The position numbers were made by a program, and so were the translations under genes. Below, in pieces: positions 39,292 through 48,303 of a stretch of 64,000 nucleotides of DNA (position 1 is the stretch's first letter; every line of letters begins with the position of its first letter). This DNA comes from Paenibacillus amylolyticus (GTDB lineage Bacteria; Bacillota; Bacilli; Paenibacillales; Paenibacillaceae): positions 744,001 to 808,000 of the forward strand of contig NZ_BCNV01000001.1 of assembly GCF_001570725.1 (NCBI RefSeq), given 5' to 3'. Below the pieces are notes generated by a model. It did no database searches, had not been told where the DNA came from, and saw only the letters and a program-made list of their open reading frames with translations.

Positions 39292-40341
39292 TTACTGTAC
39301 ATAGATTTCAACGATAGCAATATCTCTTTCCTTCGCTAAATCAATAAAGGCCGTAGAGGTCTGAACGAGTGGTCGGAAATAATCTGCAGGATTATTCATG
39401 ACAATGAGTCCCGTCTGACCCGTGGTGAGCAGAACCCTTTTACCGATAAAATTAGGTAGCATGTGTTTGATCAGTTCCTGTGTTGCTTCACCATTTAACT
39501 GACCGAAGCTAAGGCTGTACAATTCGCACAGAACAGAGATAAGCTCCTGTTTGGTCTGATACACCCGATTGGTCGTCATGGCGCTGTATACGTCCGCTAC
39601 AGCCGTTATACGGGCATATGGATGGATCTCGTCGCCTCGCAGTCCATGTGGATAACCACTTCCGTCCTCGCGCTCATGGTGCTGAAGGGCAACCGTTGCC
39701 AGAATTTCATCCTGCGTGGATTCTTTAATAATATCGTATCCATAGAACGTGTGTTTCTTCATTTCATCGAATTCTTCCGTGGTCAATTTACCCGGTTTAT
39801 GTAACATTTCAGAAGGAATCTTGGACTTTCCGATATCATGAAGATATCCTGCTTTGGCTACCGTTAGACATTCCTCTGGGTTGTAGCCCATCCAGCCGGC
39901 GATATAAAAAGCGAGCATTCCGACTTGCAATGAATGGTTGTAGGTATAATCGCTATCCCCGTCCAGCATAAGCAACAAGGAGACAACATCTTTTTGTTTT
40001 TCCAGCTGTCCCGTTAGGGTAATTAAAATCTCATCGACCTGTGTCTCATCAATAAAACCCTTCTCCATCGCTTGCTGAAATAGAGATTCAGTACCTTTGA
40101 TCGTATCGTTAAACAGATTAGTTAACAGACGGGTTTGATCGGAAGGTAAGGTTTGTTCATCAGAGTGTAGGTCGGATGTTGTATGTTCTACATCTGCGTA
40201 ATCGATTCCATGTTGCAGCAGCTTGGATAGGTCATCTTCACTGAGGGTGGAACCTTTCATCAGCATGTGGAGACCCGAACTGTTGTATACATCATTTTTT
40301 AACAGGTCACCAGGTTTAAGATCAGTAACATGCACTCTCAC
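39292..40341 (-). CDS. HD-GYP domain c-di-GMP phosphodiesterase
   Basis: Predicted c-di-GMP hydrolase. HD-GYP signatures HDIGKSKIPSEML and HHEREDGSGYPHGL are intact; GYP is present. N-terminal ~100 residues resemble the DUF3391-like partner domain. GTG start 40341 (MRVHVTDLKPG) follows AGGAAAAGGTGG; the 24 in-frame codons before it overlap the promoter and are rejected. 349 residues. A paralogue lies at 42835, on the other side of moaDE and yunD. Confidence 0.92.
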   Translation of the reverse strand: MRVHVTDLKPGDLLKNDVYNSSGLHMLMKGSTLSEDDLSKLLQHGIDYADVEHTTSDLHSDEQTLPSDQTRLLTNLFNDTIKGTESLFQQAMEKGFIDETQVDEILITLTGQLEKQKDVVSLLLMLDGDSDYTYNHSLQVGMLAFYIAGWMGYNPEECLTVAKAGYLHDIGKSKIPSEMLHKPGKLTTEEFDEMKKHTFYGYDIIKESTQDEILATVALQHHEREDGSGYPHGLRGDEIHPYARITAVADVYSAMTTNRVYQTKQELISVLCELYSLSFGQLNGEATQELIKHMLPNFIGKRVLLTTGQTGLIVMNNPADYFRPLVQTSTAFIDLAKERDIAIVEIYVQ

Positions 40342-40384
40342 GTATAAACCACCTTTTCCTCGACTAATATCGACACATATCATT

Positions 40385-40413
40385 ATAATAACAAGAAAAA
40401 AATGGGTTGACAA
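40385..40413 (-). promoter_or_regulatory. Promoter of the minus-strand HD-GYP gene
   Basis: Minus strand: -35 TTGTCA (40408-40413), 17-base spacer, -10 TATTAT (40385-40390). Upstream of the -35 lies the palindrome GACTTA-8 bases-TAAGTC (40415-40434), a possible operator. Confidence 0.65.
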
Positions 40414-40466
40414 CGACTTATTTACTATTAAGTCACTCTGTCGAAAAAGGTGTAAGGACTCATTGT

Positions 40467-41213
40467 TTAGTTATCCATAGGGTTCCAGGGTCCTAGTTGA
40501 TGTCCTTTCCATTCAGAACCATCTTCCCAAATTTCCTTTTTCCAGATGGGGACCGTCTGTTTGAGTCTTTCAATGGCGTAGCGGCTTGCATCATAACAGT
40601 CGTTGCGATGAGGCGAGGAAACGGCAATGACAACACTAATCTCTGCCACATCCACTTTGCCGATGCGATGACTGATTGCGCACAGTACACCAGGCCAGCG
40701 ATCGGAGATCTCCGTACCAATGGCTGCCATCTGAGAAAGAGCCATCGGCACATAAGCCTCGTATTCCAGATGAACGGTGCGCTGTTCACCGGTCATTTCG
40801 CGAGTCGTACCTACAAAAGTAAGAGCTGCACCGTGATTCGCGGTAATGACCAGCGCCGTTGTAGCTTCCACAGACAGGGCGGACTCGGTAATCAAAAATA
40901 ATCCATCTTCAGTCCGATGCTCAGGGGAGGCAGAATGATGCTTTTCACCGGGCATATCCGTACCATCACCTCCGGAGACGGGCGGAATCAAGGCAAGTTC
41001 GTCTTCTGACTTGAGTATCGTATCGGCAGGTGCGTACTGCTGGTTAACTGCCAAAAAGGATGTCCGTATCTGAGAAGCTGCCTCCGGGTAATCCAGACTC
41101 AGTTTTTCTTTTATATCGGCAGCAGTCGGAGCGTCTCCAGTGTACTCAAACTCCAGAAGGGATGTATTTAGACGTTCCGCAATGCCTGCAAATAGTTGAA
41201 TTGTAAATTTCAT
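40467..41213 (-). CDS. Fused MoaD-MoaE molybdopterin synthase
   Basis: Both subunits of molybdopterin synthase in one 248-residue chain. Residues 1-84 are MoaD (ubiquitin-like, DELALIPPVSGG with the Gly-Gly at 81-82). Residues ~102-248 are MoaE, including RLKQTVPIWKKEIWEDG with its active-site Lys. A charged linker of about 18 residues joins them. Free MoaD needs its Gly-Gly at the C-terminus for thiocarboxylation, so the fusion must be cut after Gly82 or work differently; a similar mycobacterial fusion (MoaX) is reported to be cleaved. No other moa genes lie in the window. Confidence 0.92.
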   Translation of the reverse strand: MKFTIQLFAGIAERLNTSLLEFEYTGDAPTAADIKEKLSLDYPEAASQIRTSFLAVNQQYAPADTILKSEDELALIPPVSGGDGTDMPGEKHHSASPEHRTEDGLFLITESALSVEATTALVITANHGAALTFVGTTREMTGEQRTVHLEYEAYVPMALSQMAAIGTEISDRWPGVLCAISHRIGKVDVAEISVVIAVSSPHRNDCYDASRYAIERLKQTVPIWKKEIWEDGSEWKGHQLGPWNPMDN

Positions 41214-41333
41214 GAATATGACTCACCTCTTTTTGATCTCTAAACCCTTTAAATATATCATAACGAAGCGGAAAATGTTATGCTTATCCATTAGAAGAAT
41301 GAACGTTTATCGAAGAGTGGGGGAGGCGGTGTG

Positions 41334-42767
41334 ATGAGCACCAGAGAGAAGCAAACATTGACGATTCTGCACACCAATGACATCCACAGTCACTTCGGCT
41401 CCATGAGCACCATCGCCGCTATGATCAATGAGGAACGTGAACAAGGTGGAAACCTCCTTGTATTGGATATTGGCGATCATATGGACCGTATGGCCGTTGA
41501 GACAGAAGGGACGCTGGGCACGGCTAACGTGGATGTGATCAATCTGACGGGCTACGATGCTATAACCATTGGGAATAACGAAGGATTGACCTTTACGCCT
41601 GATCAGCTCGCACAGTCCTACGCTGGACTTCTGTGTCCGGTAGTGTGCGGCAATGTCGTGGAACAAGCCACTGACCTTCCGCCAGTATGGATGAAACCTT
41701 CTCTTATCGTGGAGAAAGGTCCATTTCGCATTGGTTTGCTGGGAGCTACTGCGCCCTTCACTACCTTCTATGAACTGCTAGGATGGGATGTTCTGGATCC
41801 GATGGAGACGTTAAAAGCTCAAGTTGAAGCATTACGTCATGAAGTGGATGTGGTGATTATTCTCTCACATCTGGGACTTTCCACGGATCGGAGACTGGCG
41901 GAGCAGATTGCTGGAATTGATGTTATTCTCGGTGGGCATACCCATCATGTTCTCGAAGAACCATTAGTCATTGGTCAGACCGTGCTGGGCGCAGCCGGCA
42001 AATTCGGCCAATGGCTCGGTAAAGTGGTTCTGGAACGAACAAGCATGGCAAAACCTCTTGAACTGGTAAGCAGCGGATGTGTTGCTGCCGATAGTATATT
42101 ACTGGATGATCAAGTCTCTCTGGCAATCGCCACGAATCGCACGGAAGCCGAAAGGGCACTGGATCAGACGGCCGTGATTACGGACCGGATGCTGCCCATC
42201 CAGTATGATCGGGAGTCTCCATTTGCCACATTACTTGCGCAAGCTGTTCGTCAATTTACAGGAGCTCAGTTGTCTCTGGTGAATGCGGGCCAGCTTCTCG
42301 GAGATCTGCCACAGGGAAATGTTACAAAAGGAATGTTGCATTCCCTATGTCCATCTCCTATAAATGCTTGTACAATATGCTTGAGTGGAAGTCATATTCG
42401 TGAAGCACTTGAGCAGTCCTTGTTGGACGAGTTTTCCGGTAAAGCCATTGTCGGATTTGGTTTTCGTGGTCAACTTCTCGGCACGCTGTGTATGGATGGA
42501 ATGGAAGTTCAATACAATCCACATGCCCCAGCCTATGAGAAAATTCAGACCATTTACATCAATGGGGAGCCTATGAACGATCAATGTGAGTATATCGTTG
42601 GAACACTGGACATGTTTACGTTCAATGTGGGGTATCCTTCTCTTGCTCATGGAACCGGTACGCTCTATCATCTTCCGGAATTCATACGCGATTTGCTGGA
42701 ACTGGAATTAAAACGACCAGGGGCGCTGGACGACAGCCTGCGAGCCCGCTGGCATGAAACTAAATAA
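41334..42767 (+). CDS. YunD-like bifunctional metallophosphatase/5'-nucleotidase
   Basis: Calcineurin-like metallophosphoesterase (residues ~8-210) plus 5'-nucleotidase C-terminal domain (~240-440). Motifs HTNDIHSHF, DIGDHMD, SHLG and GGHTHH are seen; the usual GNHE box reads GNNEG, replacing the metal or proton-relay His. No signal peptide, so cytoplasmic. ATG 41334 chosen for a 7-base spacing from GGAGG; GTG 41331 is possible. 477 residues. Confidence 0.88.
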   Translation: MSTREKQTLTILHTNDIHSHFGSMSTIAAMINEEREQGGNLLVLDIGDHMDRMAVETEGTLGTANVDVINLTGYDAITIGNNEGLTFTPDQLAQSYAGLLCPVVCGNVVEQATDLPPVWMKPSLIVEKGPFRIGLLGATAPFTTFYELLGWDVLDPMETLKAQVEALRHEVDVVIILSHLGLSTDRRLAEQIAGIDVILGGHTHHVLEEPLVIGQTVLGAAGKFGQWLGKVVLERTSMAKPLELVSSGCVAADSILLDDQVSLAIATNRTEAERALDQTAVITDRMLPIQYDRESPFATLLAQAVRQFTGAQLSLVNAGQLLGDLPQGNVTKGMLHSLCPSPINACTICLSGSHIREALEQSLLDEFSGKAIVGFGFRGQLLGTLCMDGMEVQYNPHAPAYEKIQTIYINGEPMNDQCEYIVGTLDMFTFNVGYPSLAHGTGTLYHLPEFIRDLLELELKRPGALDDSLRARWHETK

Positions 42768-42834
42768 AGGACTTGCCTTCTGCTGTAGCGGCGGCTAGTG
42801 GTAATTACATCTACGGAGCGGGAGAGGATAGGCT

Positions 42835-43956
42835 GTGCGTTTAGTACATATAAACTTATTGCAGCCTGGCATGAAGCTGGGGAAACGTATTTATAGTGAA
42901 GAAGGCCTGGTATTACTTAGTGAGGATGTTGAGCTGACGAGCCGACTGATTGGGCGTCTCAAGGATCTTGGGGTCGGTTATGTGTATATCAAAGATGCTG
43001 CGACCGAGGATATCATTGTTCCAGATATGTTGCAGGAAGAGACTCGAAGGAAGGCACTGGTAGAGATCAAGCAGCAATTTCAGAGCATGTCCGGTATGAA
43101 AACGAAGAATCAGATTCCTCATTTCGGCAAAGCGCTTAGTGGTGTGATGAATACCATTCTGGAAGACATCGGCAGTCAGAAGGAAGCCATGATTATGCTG
43201 ATGGACATGAACTCCAGTGATTTTGACCTGTATAATCATTCGCTGAATGTATGTGTGTATACACTGGTTCTTGGTGTCGCTTCGGGGTACACACGCCAGC
43301 AATTAATGGAGATTGGTCTGGGTGCCTTGTTGCATGATATTGGTAAAACACAGATTGCACCAGAAATCCTGAACAAACCCTCCAGATTGAGTGACGAGGA
43401 ATTCAAAATCATTCAGCAGCACACTACATATGGTCACCGCATTCTCAAAGACGAGCCAGGTATTCCGCTTCTATCTGCGCATTGTGCGTTACAGCATCAT
43501 GAACGAATTGATGGCAGCGGATATCCCTTTGGCCTGAAGGATAAAGAGATTCATGAGTATGCCAAGTGGATTGCGCTTGCTGATTCGTATGATGCCATGA
43601 CGACGAATCGGGTGTACAAGCAAGCTTTGCTGCCACATCAGGCCGTAGAGGTGCTGTATACTGGCTCAGGAACGCTTTATGAACAACGCATGCTGGAGAA
43701 GTTCAGAGATTGTGTAGCAATCTACCCTGTGGGTCTTTCAGTTACGCTCAGTACAGGAGAAGTCGGGGTCGTCGCATCGATTCATTCACGCGTTCCTCAA
43801 CGTCCGCTGATCCGGGTTCTCAAGGATGCGGAGGGCCAGACCTTATCTTCGCCTTATGAAATCAACCTTCTGACAGCACTGTCTGTGATGATTACAGGTG
43901 TAGAGGGTGTGGAGGATACACCTTCATCTGCCCAAAGTGAACGGTTGGAAAGCTGA
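42835..43956 (+). CDS. HD-GYP domain c-di-GMP phosphodiesterase (second copy)
   Basis: 373 residues. HDIGKTQIAPEIL and HHERIDGSGYPFG signatures intact. N-terminal ~60 residues start LVHINLLQPGMKLGKRIYSE, as in other HD-GYP proteins of Paenibacillus. GTG start with GGGAGAGG upstream, 67 bases after yunD, so possibly co-transcribed with it. The last ~100 residues are a linker and small domain after HD-GYP. Confidence 0.92.
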   Translation: MRLVHINLLQPGMKLGKRIYSEEGLVLLSEDVELTSRLIGRLKDLGVGYVYIKDAATEDIIVPDMLQEETRRKALVEIKQQFQSMSGMKTKNQIPHFGKALSGVMNTILEDIGSQKEAMIMLMDMNSSDFDLYNHSLNVCVYTLVLGVASGYTRQQLMEIGLGALLHDIGKTQIAPEILNKPSRLSDEEFKIIQQHTTYGHRILKDEPGIPLLSAHCALQHHERIDGSGYPFGLKDKEIHEYAKWIALADSYDAMTTNRVYKQALLPHQAVEVLYTGSGTLYEQRMLEKFRDCVAIYPVGLSVTLSTGEVGVVASIHSRVPQRPLIRVLKDAEGQTLSSPYEINLLTALSVMITGVEGVEDTPSSAQSERLES

Positions 43957-44176
43957 ACAAGCTTGGAAATGATTAGCGCTCATGTCGTAATATCGGGGCC
44001 GTTTCGTGATTCGGCCCGGAGTTACCTGAGTGTTTTTTGTCATGTAATGGACAGGGTCTACGTATGCCGAAGCAATCAAAATTGTGCTATGATAAAAGAT
44101 AACTCCAAAAAGAGAAACACAAGGTATGATGTAAATAAAACTTTTTAGGTTAATAAAAGGAATAAGGTGAAGAACA

Positions 44177-45313
44177 ATGACCATGCTAAACTCAGGATCG
44201 GTACAACCGATGCCTTTATCTCCGACGAATGATCCGTGGGATCCGATCGGCTCTCTGCGTACATATGGACGCCATGTGTTGACCAGTGTAGAAATGACTG
44301 TGACACATCTGTGCAACATGAGGTGTGAGCACTGTGCCGTGGGAGATATGCTTACGATGCGTGAAGCACCGGCTCTTCCGTTACCCCTGATGCTGAAACG
44401 ATTGGATGAAGTCGAGCATCTGCAGACGATTAGTCTGACGGGAGGCGAGCCAAGCTTTAGCCAGAAAACAGTGGATGAGATGATTATTCCACTGCTTAAA
44501 TATGCCAAGGAACGTGGAATTCGTTCCCAGATCAATTCCAACTTAACGCTGGATATTAGCCGATATGAGCAACTTTTGCCGTATCTGGACGTTATGCATA
44601 TCTCATTCAACTACCTGAATGCTGACGATTTCCATCAAGTCGGATTTGCGAATAGTGGCAGACCTGTGAAACGTGAAGTAGCGGTGAAGATGTATGAGAA
44701 AATGATTGAAAATTCCCGTAAATTAAGTGAAGCAGGCATGTTTATCTCTGCCGAGTCCATGATTAACTTCCGTACACACGACAAACTGGATGGTATTCAT
44801 CAATTGATTCGTGAGATGGGCTGTGTTCGTCATGAGGTGCATCCGATGTATAATTCGAACTTTGCTTCTTCCCTGCCTGTGTTATCACTGGACCATATGA
44901 GAGCAGCGATTCATCGTTTGCTTGATGTGCGTGACAAGGATATGTGGATGCTCTTCGGAACCCTGCCATTCTTCGCGTGCAGTGCCGCAGAGCAGGATCG
45001 GGAACTGATCAACCGACTATACAGCGAGCCAAATGTGACGGTACGCAATGATCCGGACGGACGTAACCGGGTTAACGTCAACATGTTTACGGGCAATGTG
45101 TATGTGACGGATTTTGCAGACATCCCGGCATTTGGCAACATTCGTGATCGCAAACTGGATGATGTGTTCCATGAATGGTCAGCTGAACATCCGTTGAATC
45201 AAACGGTCAACTGCCATTGTGATATCGCATCCTGTTGCGGACCAAACCTGCTGGTGGCAGATATGTATTACAAAGGTGTGGATTTCAAATCGAGAAAGGC
45301 AATCACACGTTGA
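44177..45313 (+). CDS. yfkAB: YfkAB radical SAM protein (CxCxxxxC motif)
   Basis: Radical SAM enzyme with the canonical CxxxCxxC cluster motif CNMRCEHC and SLTGGEPSF. The family-defining second motif CHCDIASC lies at the C-terminus and may hold a further cluster. 378 residues. Reaction unknown. ATG start with AAGGTGA upstream. The preceding 220-base gap shows nothing clear. Confidence 0.93.
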   Translation: MTMLNSGSVQPMPLSPTNDPWDPIGSLRTYGRHVLTSVEMTVTHLCNMRCEHCAVGDMLTMREAPALPLPLMLKRLDEVEHLQTISLTGGEPSFSQKTVDEMIIPLLKYAKERGIRSQINSNLTLDISRYEQLLPYLDVMHISFNYLNADDFHQVGFANSGRPVKREVAVKMYEKMIENSRKLSEAGMFISAESMINFRTHDKLDGIHQLIREMGCVRHEVHPMYNSNFASSLPVLSLDHMRAAIHRLLDVRDKDMWMLFGTLPFFACSAAEQDRELINRLYSEPNVTVRNDPDGRNRVNVNMFTGNVYVTDFADIPAFGNIRDRKLDDVFHEWSAEHPLNQTVNCHCDIASCCGPNLLVADMYYKGVDFKSRKAITR

Positions 45314-45359
45314 TATTCCAGGTGTATTCCTGAAATAGATAGAAAAGGGGAGTTTCAAC

Positions 45360-46712
45360 TTGGATATTCATACCGAATTTCATCTTGGGCAGCTGGTATT
45401 TAATCTGGTCTGTGTCTTTTTGCTCGTATTTTTGAATGGCGTATTTGTCGCAGCGGAATTTTCCCTTGTGAAAGTAAGGCAGACACGCTTAACTCAATTG
45501 CAGAGTGAAGGAAACCGTATGGCTGGTTACGCATTGAAGGTGAATAGTAAACTGGATTCCTATCTATCGGCAACTCAGTTCGGGATTACACTGACATCGC
45601 TTGGACTCGGGTGGCTGGGAGAACCGGCCATCTCCGAATTGCTCGTTGAGCCACTAATGTATAAGATCGGCGTAGGTGATACAGGGCTTATATCGACAGT
45701 GTCTGTCATTATCGGTTTCTGTATCATTACGTTTCTGCATATTGTGCTGGGTGAGCTTGCGCCTAAGTCATTGGCAATTCAAAAAACAGACGGAGTGGCA
45801 TTGTTTTTGTCTGCACCCTTGCTGTTGTTCTACAAAATCTTCTTCCCCTTCATCTGGGTACTGAATGTATCGGCTAATGCATTGCTGCGTTTGGCGGGTA
45901 TCGAGCCTGCCAGCGAAGGAGAAGCACACTCGGAAGATGAACTTCGTATTCTGATGAAGCAGAGTGCCAAGAGTGGTGTCATCGATAAAGATGAGATCAA
46001 ACTGATGGACAACATCTTTGATTTCTCCGATATGCTGGCACGTGAAGTGATGCTGCCACGTACAGACATGGATTGCCTGTATACCCATATGTCTTTGGAA
46101 GAAAACCTGAAGATTATTAATGCAACCAAGCATTCCCGGTATCCTGTGGCAGTGGAAGACAAGGATGAGATTATCGGATTTATCCACATCACTGATCTGT
46201 TGCTGGCTGACCCGGAGCAACAACATGATCTCGCTTCACTTGTCCGTCCGATCTTGAACGTTCCTGAATCCATGGAAATCAGCCATGTGCTTCGTCTGAT
46301 GCAGAAGAAGCATTCCCAGATGACACTGGTGGTTGACGAATATGGCGGTACGGCGGGGCTGCTAACAGCCGAAGAGATTCTGGAAGAGATCGTTGGAGAC
46401 CTGTATGACGAATTTGAGGATGAGCGTCCGCATATGGAACGCAGTGGTGATTCATTTTCCGTTGATGGTCGATCCCTTATTGAAGAGGTTCATAAGTGGA
46501 CCGGAGCCGTCATTGAGGATGAAGAGGTGGATACCATTGGCGGATGGCTGTTCAAAGAGCTTGGAGGAAGTCCGGCCAAGGGCAGAACGCAGGAAATGAA
46601 CGGATACGTCTTTGAGGTGGAAGAATCCACTCGTTTGCGAATAACCCGGGTTCGAGTGTACAAGCAATCTGTCCCTCAAGATATGAAATCGGAAGAAAAA
46701 CCGGCAGAATAG
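45360..46712 (+). CDS. CorC/HlyC family protein (CNNM-CBS-CorC)
   Basis: DUF21/CNNM transmembrane domain with about four helices (residues 1-190), a CBS pair (~205-340; LPRTDMDCLY, SRYPVAVEDKDEIIGF), and a C-terminal CorC/HlyC domain (~355-440; DSFSVDGRSLIEEV). Family members act in Mg2+ or Co2+ efflux. TTG start with AAAGGGGAG upstream. 450 residues, normal length. Ends at a terminator. Confidence 0.92.
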   Translation: MDIHTEFHLGQLVFNLVCVFLLVFLNGVFVAAEFSLVKVRQTRLTQLQSEGNRMAGYALKVNSKLDSYLSATQFGITLTSLGLGWLGEPAISELLVEPLMYKIGVGDTGLISTVSVIIGFCIITFLHIVLGELAPKSLAIQKTDGVALFLSAPLLLFYKIFFPFIWVLNVSANALLRLAGIEPASEGEAHSEDELRILMKQSAKSGVIDKDEIKLMDNIFDFSDMLAREVMLPRTDMDCLYTHMSLEENLKIINATKHSRYPVAVEDKDEIIGFIHITDLLLADPEQQHDLASLVRPILNVPESMEISHVLRLMQKKHSQMTLVVDEYGGTAGLLTAEEILEEIVGDLYDEFEDERPHMERSGDSFSVDGRSLIEEVHKWTGAVIEDEEVDTIGGWLFKELGGSPAKGRTQEMNGYVFEVEESTRLRITRVRVYKQSVPQDMKSEEKPAE

Positions 46713-46757
46713 TTCTCGTTACAGGACGCAGATTATAGAAGAAATCTGCAAAGATAG

Positions 46758-46807
46758 AGACCTTCGGAAGTTACCTGAAAAGGTAGCGAACCGAGGGTCT
46801 TTTTTTA
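46758..46807 (+). terminator. Terminator after the CorC/HlyC gene
   Basis: Branched stem AGACC-TCGG/CCGA-GGTCT with inner TACCT/AGGTA, followed by seven T. Confidence 0.88.
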
Positions 46808-46959
46808 TTGGAGTGAGAAAGCGGAGAATTTCTGGGCTTCGTTCAGGCGAATTTCGGATTAACTTTGGGGACAGCGTCATATGGTTATAGTGACGGGAAA
46901 TGGGAAGGACCTCAGTGGTATTCAGTTGCACCAATGATGTAATAAGGAGGCGTTGTTCT

Positions 46960-47199
46960 GTGAAAGATCCGCAGCTTCGTGCTTACGCCCCTTTTGTGGG
47001 GCCGTTTGATCCTTGTCCGCCGGTAGCGATTCGGACGTATCTGGTACCTCCGCAATTGTTTATTCCATTTCAGCCCATGGGCTGGCCGCAGTACAGTCCG
47101 GCAGAAGCGTTAAGATTGGGAACCTTATGGCCTGCATTGTACAGCCCTTATACACCGGCGAGATCGAAGGGAAGGAAGGTGGAAGTGGATGGAACCTGA
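46960..47199 (+). CDS. cotJA: Spore coat associated protein CotJA
   Basis: 79-residue Pro/Tyr-rich protein typical of CotJA (AYAPFVGPFDPCPP). GTG 46960 chosen because AAGGAGG lies 9 bases before it; the 20 in-frame codons upstream are not coding. Overlaps cotJB by 11 bases. Made in the mother cell in Bacillus; first gene of cotJABC. Confidence 0.92.
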   Translation: MKDPQLRAYAPFVGPFDPCPPVAIRTYLVPPQLFIPFQPMGWPQYSPAEALRLGTLWPALYSPYTPARSKGRKVEVDGT

Positions 47200-47464
47200 A
47201 GTGCCGAAACCCTGTGACGCTAAATACTACGAATTGCTTGAAGAACTTCAGGCGCTGGATTTCGTGTTAGTGGAACTGAATCTGTACCTGGACACCCATC
47301 CAGGAGACTTCCAAAGCATTGAGCAGTACAACAAGTTCAGCCAGGAGCGAATGCGGGTAGCGCATGAATTTCAACAGTTGTACGGACCGTTGATGAACTT
47401 TGGGCATGCGTTCTCCAAATATCCGTGGGAATGGTCTCAGACACCTTGGCCATGGCAAGTGTGA
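47189..47464 (+). CDS. cotJB: Spore coat protein CotJB
   Basis: 91 residues with the CotJB patterns YYELLEELQALDFVLVELNL and FGHAFSKYPWEWSQTPWPW. Ribosome site AAGGAAGG inside cotJA. Coat protein accompanying CotJC. Confidence 0.94.
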   Translation: MEPEVPKPCDAKYYELLEELQALDFVLVELNLYLDTHPGDFQSIEQYNKFSQERMRVAHEFQQLYGPLMNFGHAFSKYPWEWSQTPWPWQV

Positions 47465-47563
47465 CGCATCGGCCCCGGGTTTCCTCGCAAGACTATCAGT
47501 TCGGGAAGCTCGGGGCGGCCGAAGAAGGGGTGTATTTTGATAACGTAGAGGGAGGCGTCTGGC

Positions 47564-48133
47564 ATGTGGGTGTATGAGAAAAAACTGCAATATCCCGTAA
47601 GGGTTAGTAAATGTGATCCTCATATGGCAAAATTGCTAGCGGAACAGTACGGAGGAGCGGATGGGGAACTCGCGGCGGCACTGCGGTATTTGAACCAGCG
47701 ATATACGATTCCGGACAAAATTATTGGGCTACTGACGGACATAGGCACGGAGGAATTCGCTCACTTGGAAATGATTGCCACCATGATCTACAAGTTGACA
47801 AAGGACGCTTCGGTGGAGCAGTTGCAGGAAGCGGGACTTGGGCCGAACTATGCGCAGCGTGATTCTGCCTTGTTTTATACGAATTCCTCGGGAGTACCAT
47901 TTACAGCAGCTTATATCGCTTCAAAAGGTGATCCGATCGCGGATTTGTACGAGGACATTGCAGCAGAAGAGAAAGCCAGGGCTACATATCAATGGTTGAT
48001 CGACCTGACCGATGACGTGGATCTGCAGGATAGTCTGAAGTTTCTGCGGGAACGGGAGATTGTACATTCCTTGCGTTTCCGGGAGGCGGTAGAGATTCTG
48101 AAAGACGATCGGGAGACGAAAAAGATTTTCTGA
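47564..48133 (+). CDS. cotJC: Spore coat manganese catalase-like protein CotJC
   Basis: Mn catalase fold, 189 residues. Metal-binding carboxylates and His are visible in GTEEFAHLEMI and the later EKARATYQWL/EREIVHSLRF helix pair. GGAGGCG site before the ATG. Last cotJ gene; terminator at 48154. Confidence 0.95.
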   Translation: MWVYEKKLQYPVRVSKCDPHMAKLLAEQYGGADGELAAALRYLNQRYTIPDKIIGLLTDIGTEEFAHLEMIATMIYKLTKDASVEQLQEAGLGPNYAQRDSALFYTNSSGVPFTAAYIASKGDPIADLYEDIAAEEKARATYQWLIDLTDDVDLQDSLKFLREREIVHSLRFREAVEILKDDRETKKIF

Positions 48134-48153
48134 ACAGGTGAAAATAGGAACCT

Positions 48154-48179
48154 AGCAGTCCGATGAGGGCTGCTTTTTG
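48154..48179 (+). terminator. Terminator after cotJC
   Basis: Stem AGCAGTCC/GGGCTGCT (one T-G pair), 5-base loop, TTTTT. Confidence 0.85.
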
Positions 48180-48239
48180 CTTTGAAGTTATAGAGACGAA
48201 AAGAAGTTACGCGTGCTGAGATGTGGATTGCTTCCCAAT

Positions 48240-48276
48240 AAAAAAGACGATCCACTTTGGAAGAAAAGGGATCGTC
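48240..48276 (-). terminator. Terminator after the KASIII-like gene
   Basis: Minus strand: perfect stem GACGATCC/GGATCGTC followed by a T-run; it lies 27 bases past the stop. Confidence 0.85.
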
Positions 48277-48303
48277 CTGGTTATTATTTTGGCGAATAAA
48301 GGC

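Noticed and set aside
46808-46959. Sigma-E promoter for cotJA
   Set aside because: GTCATATG at about 46876 resembles one half, but no matching second element at proper spacing was found.
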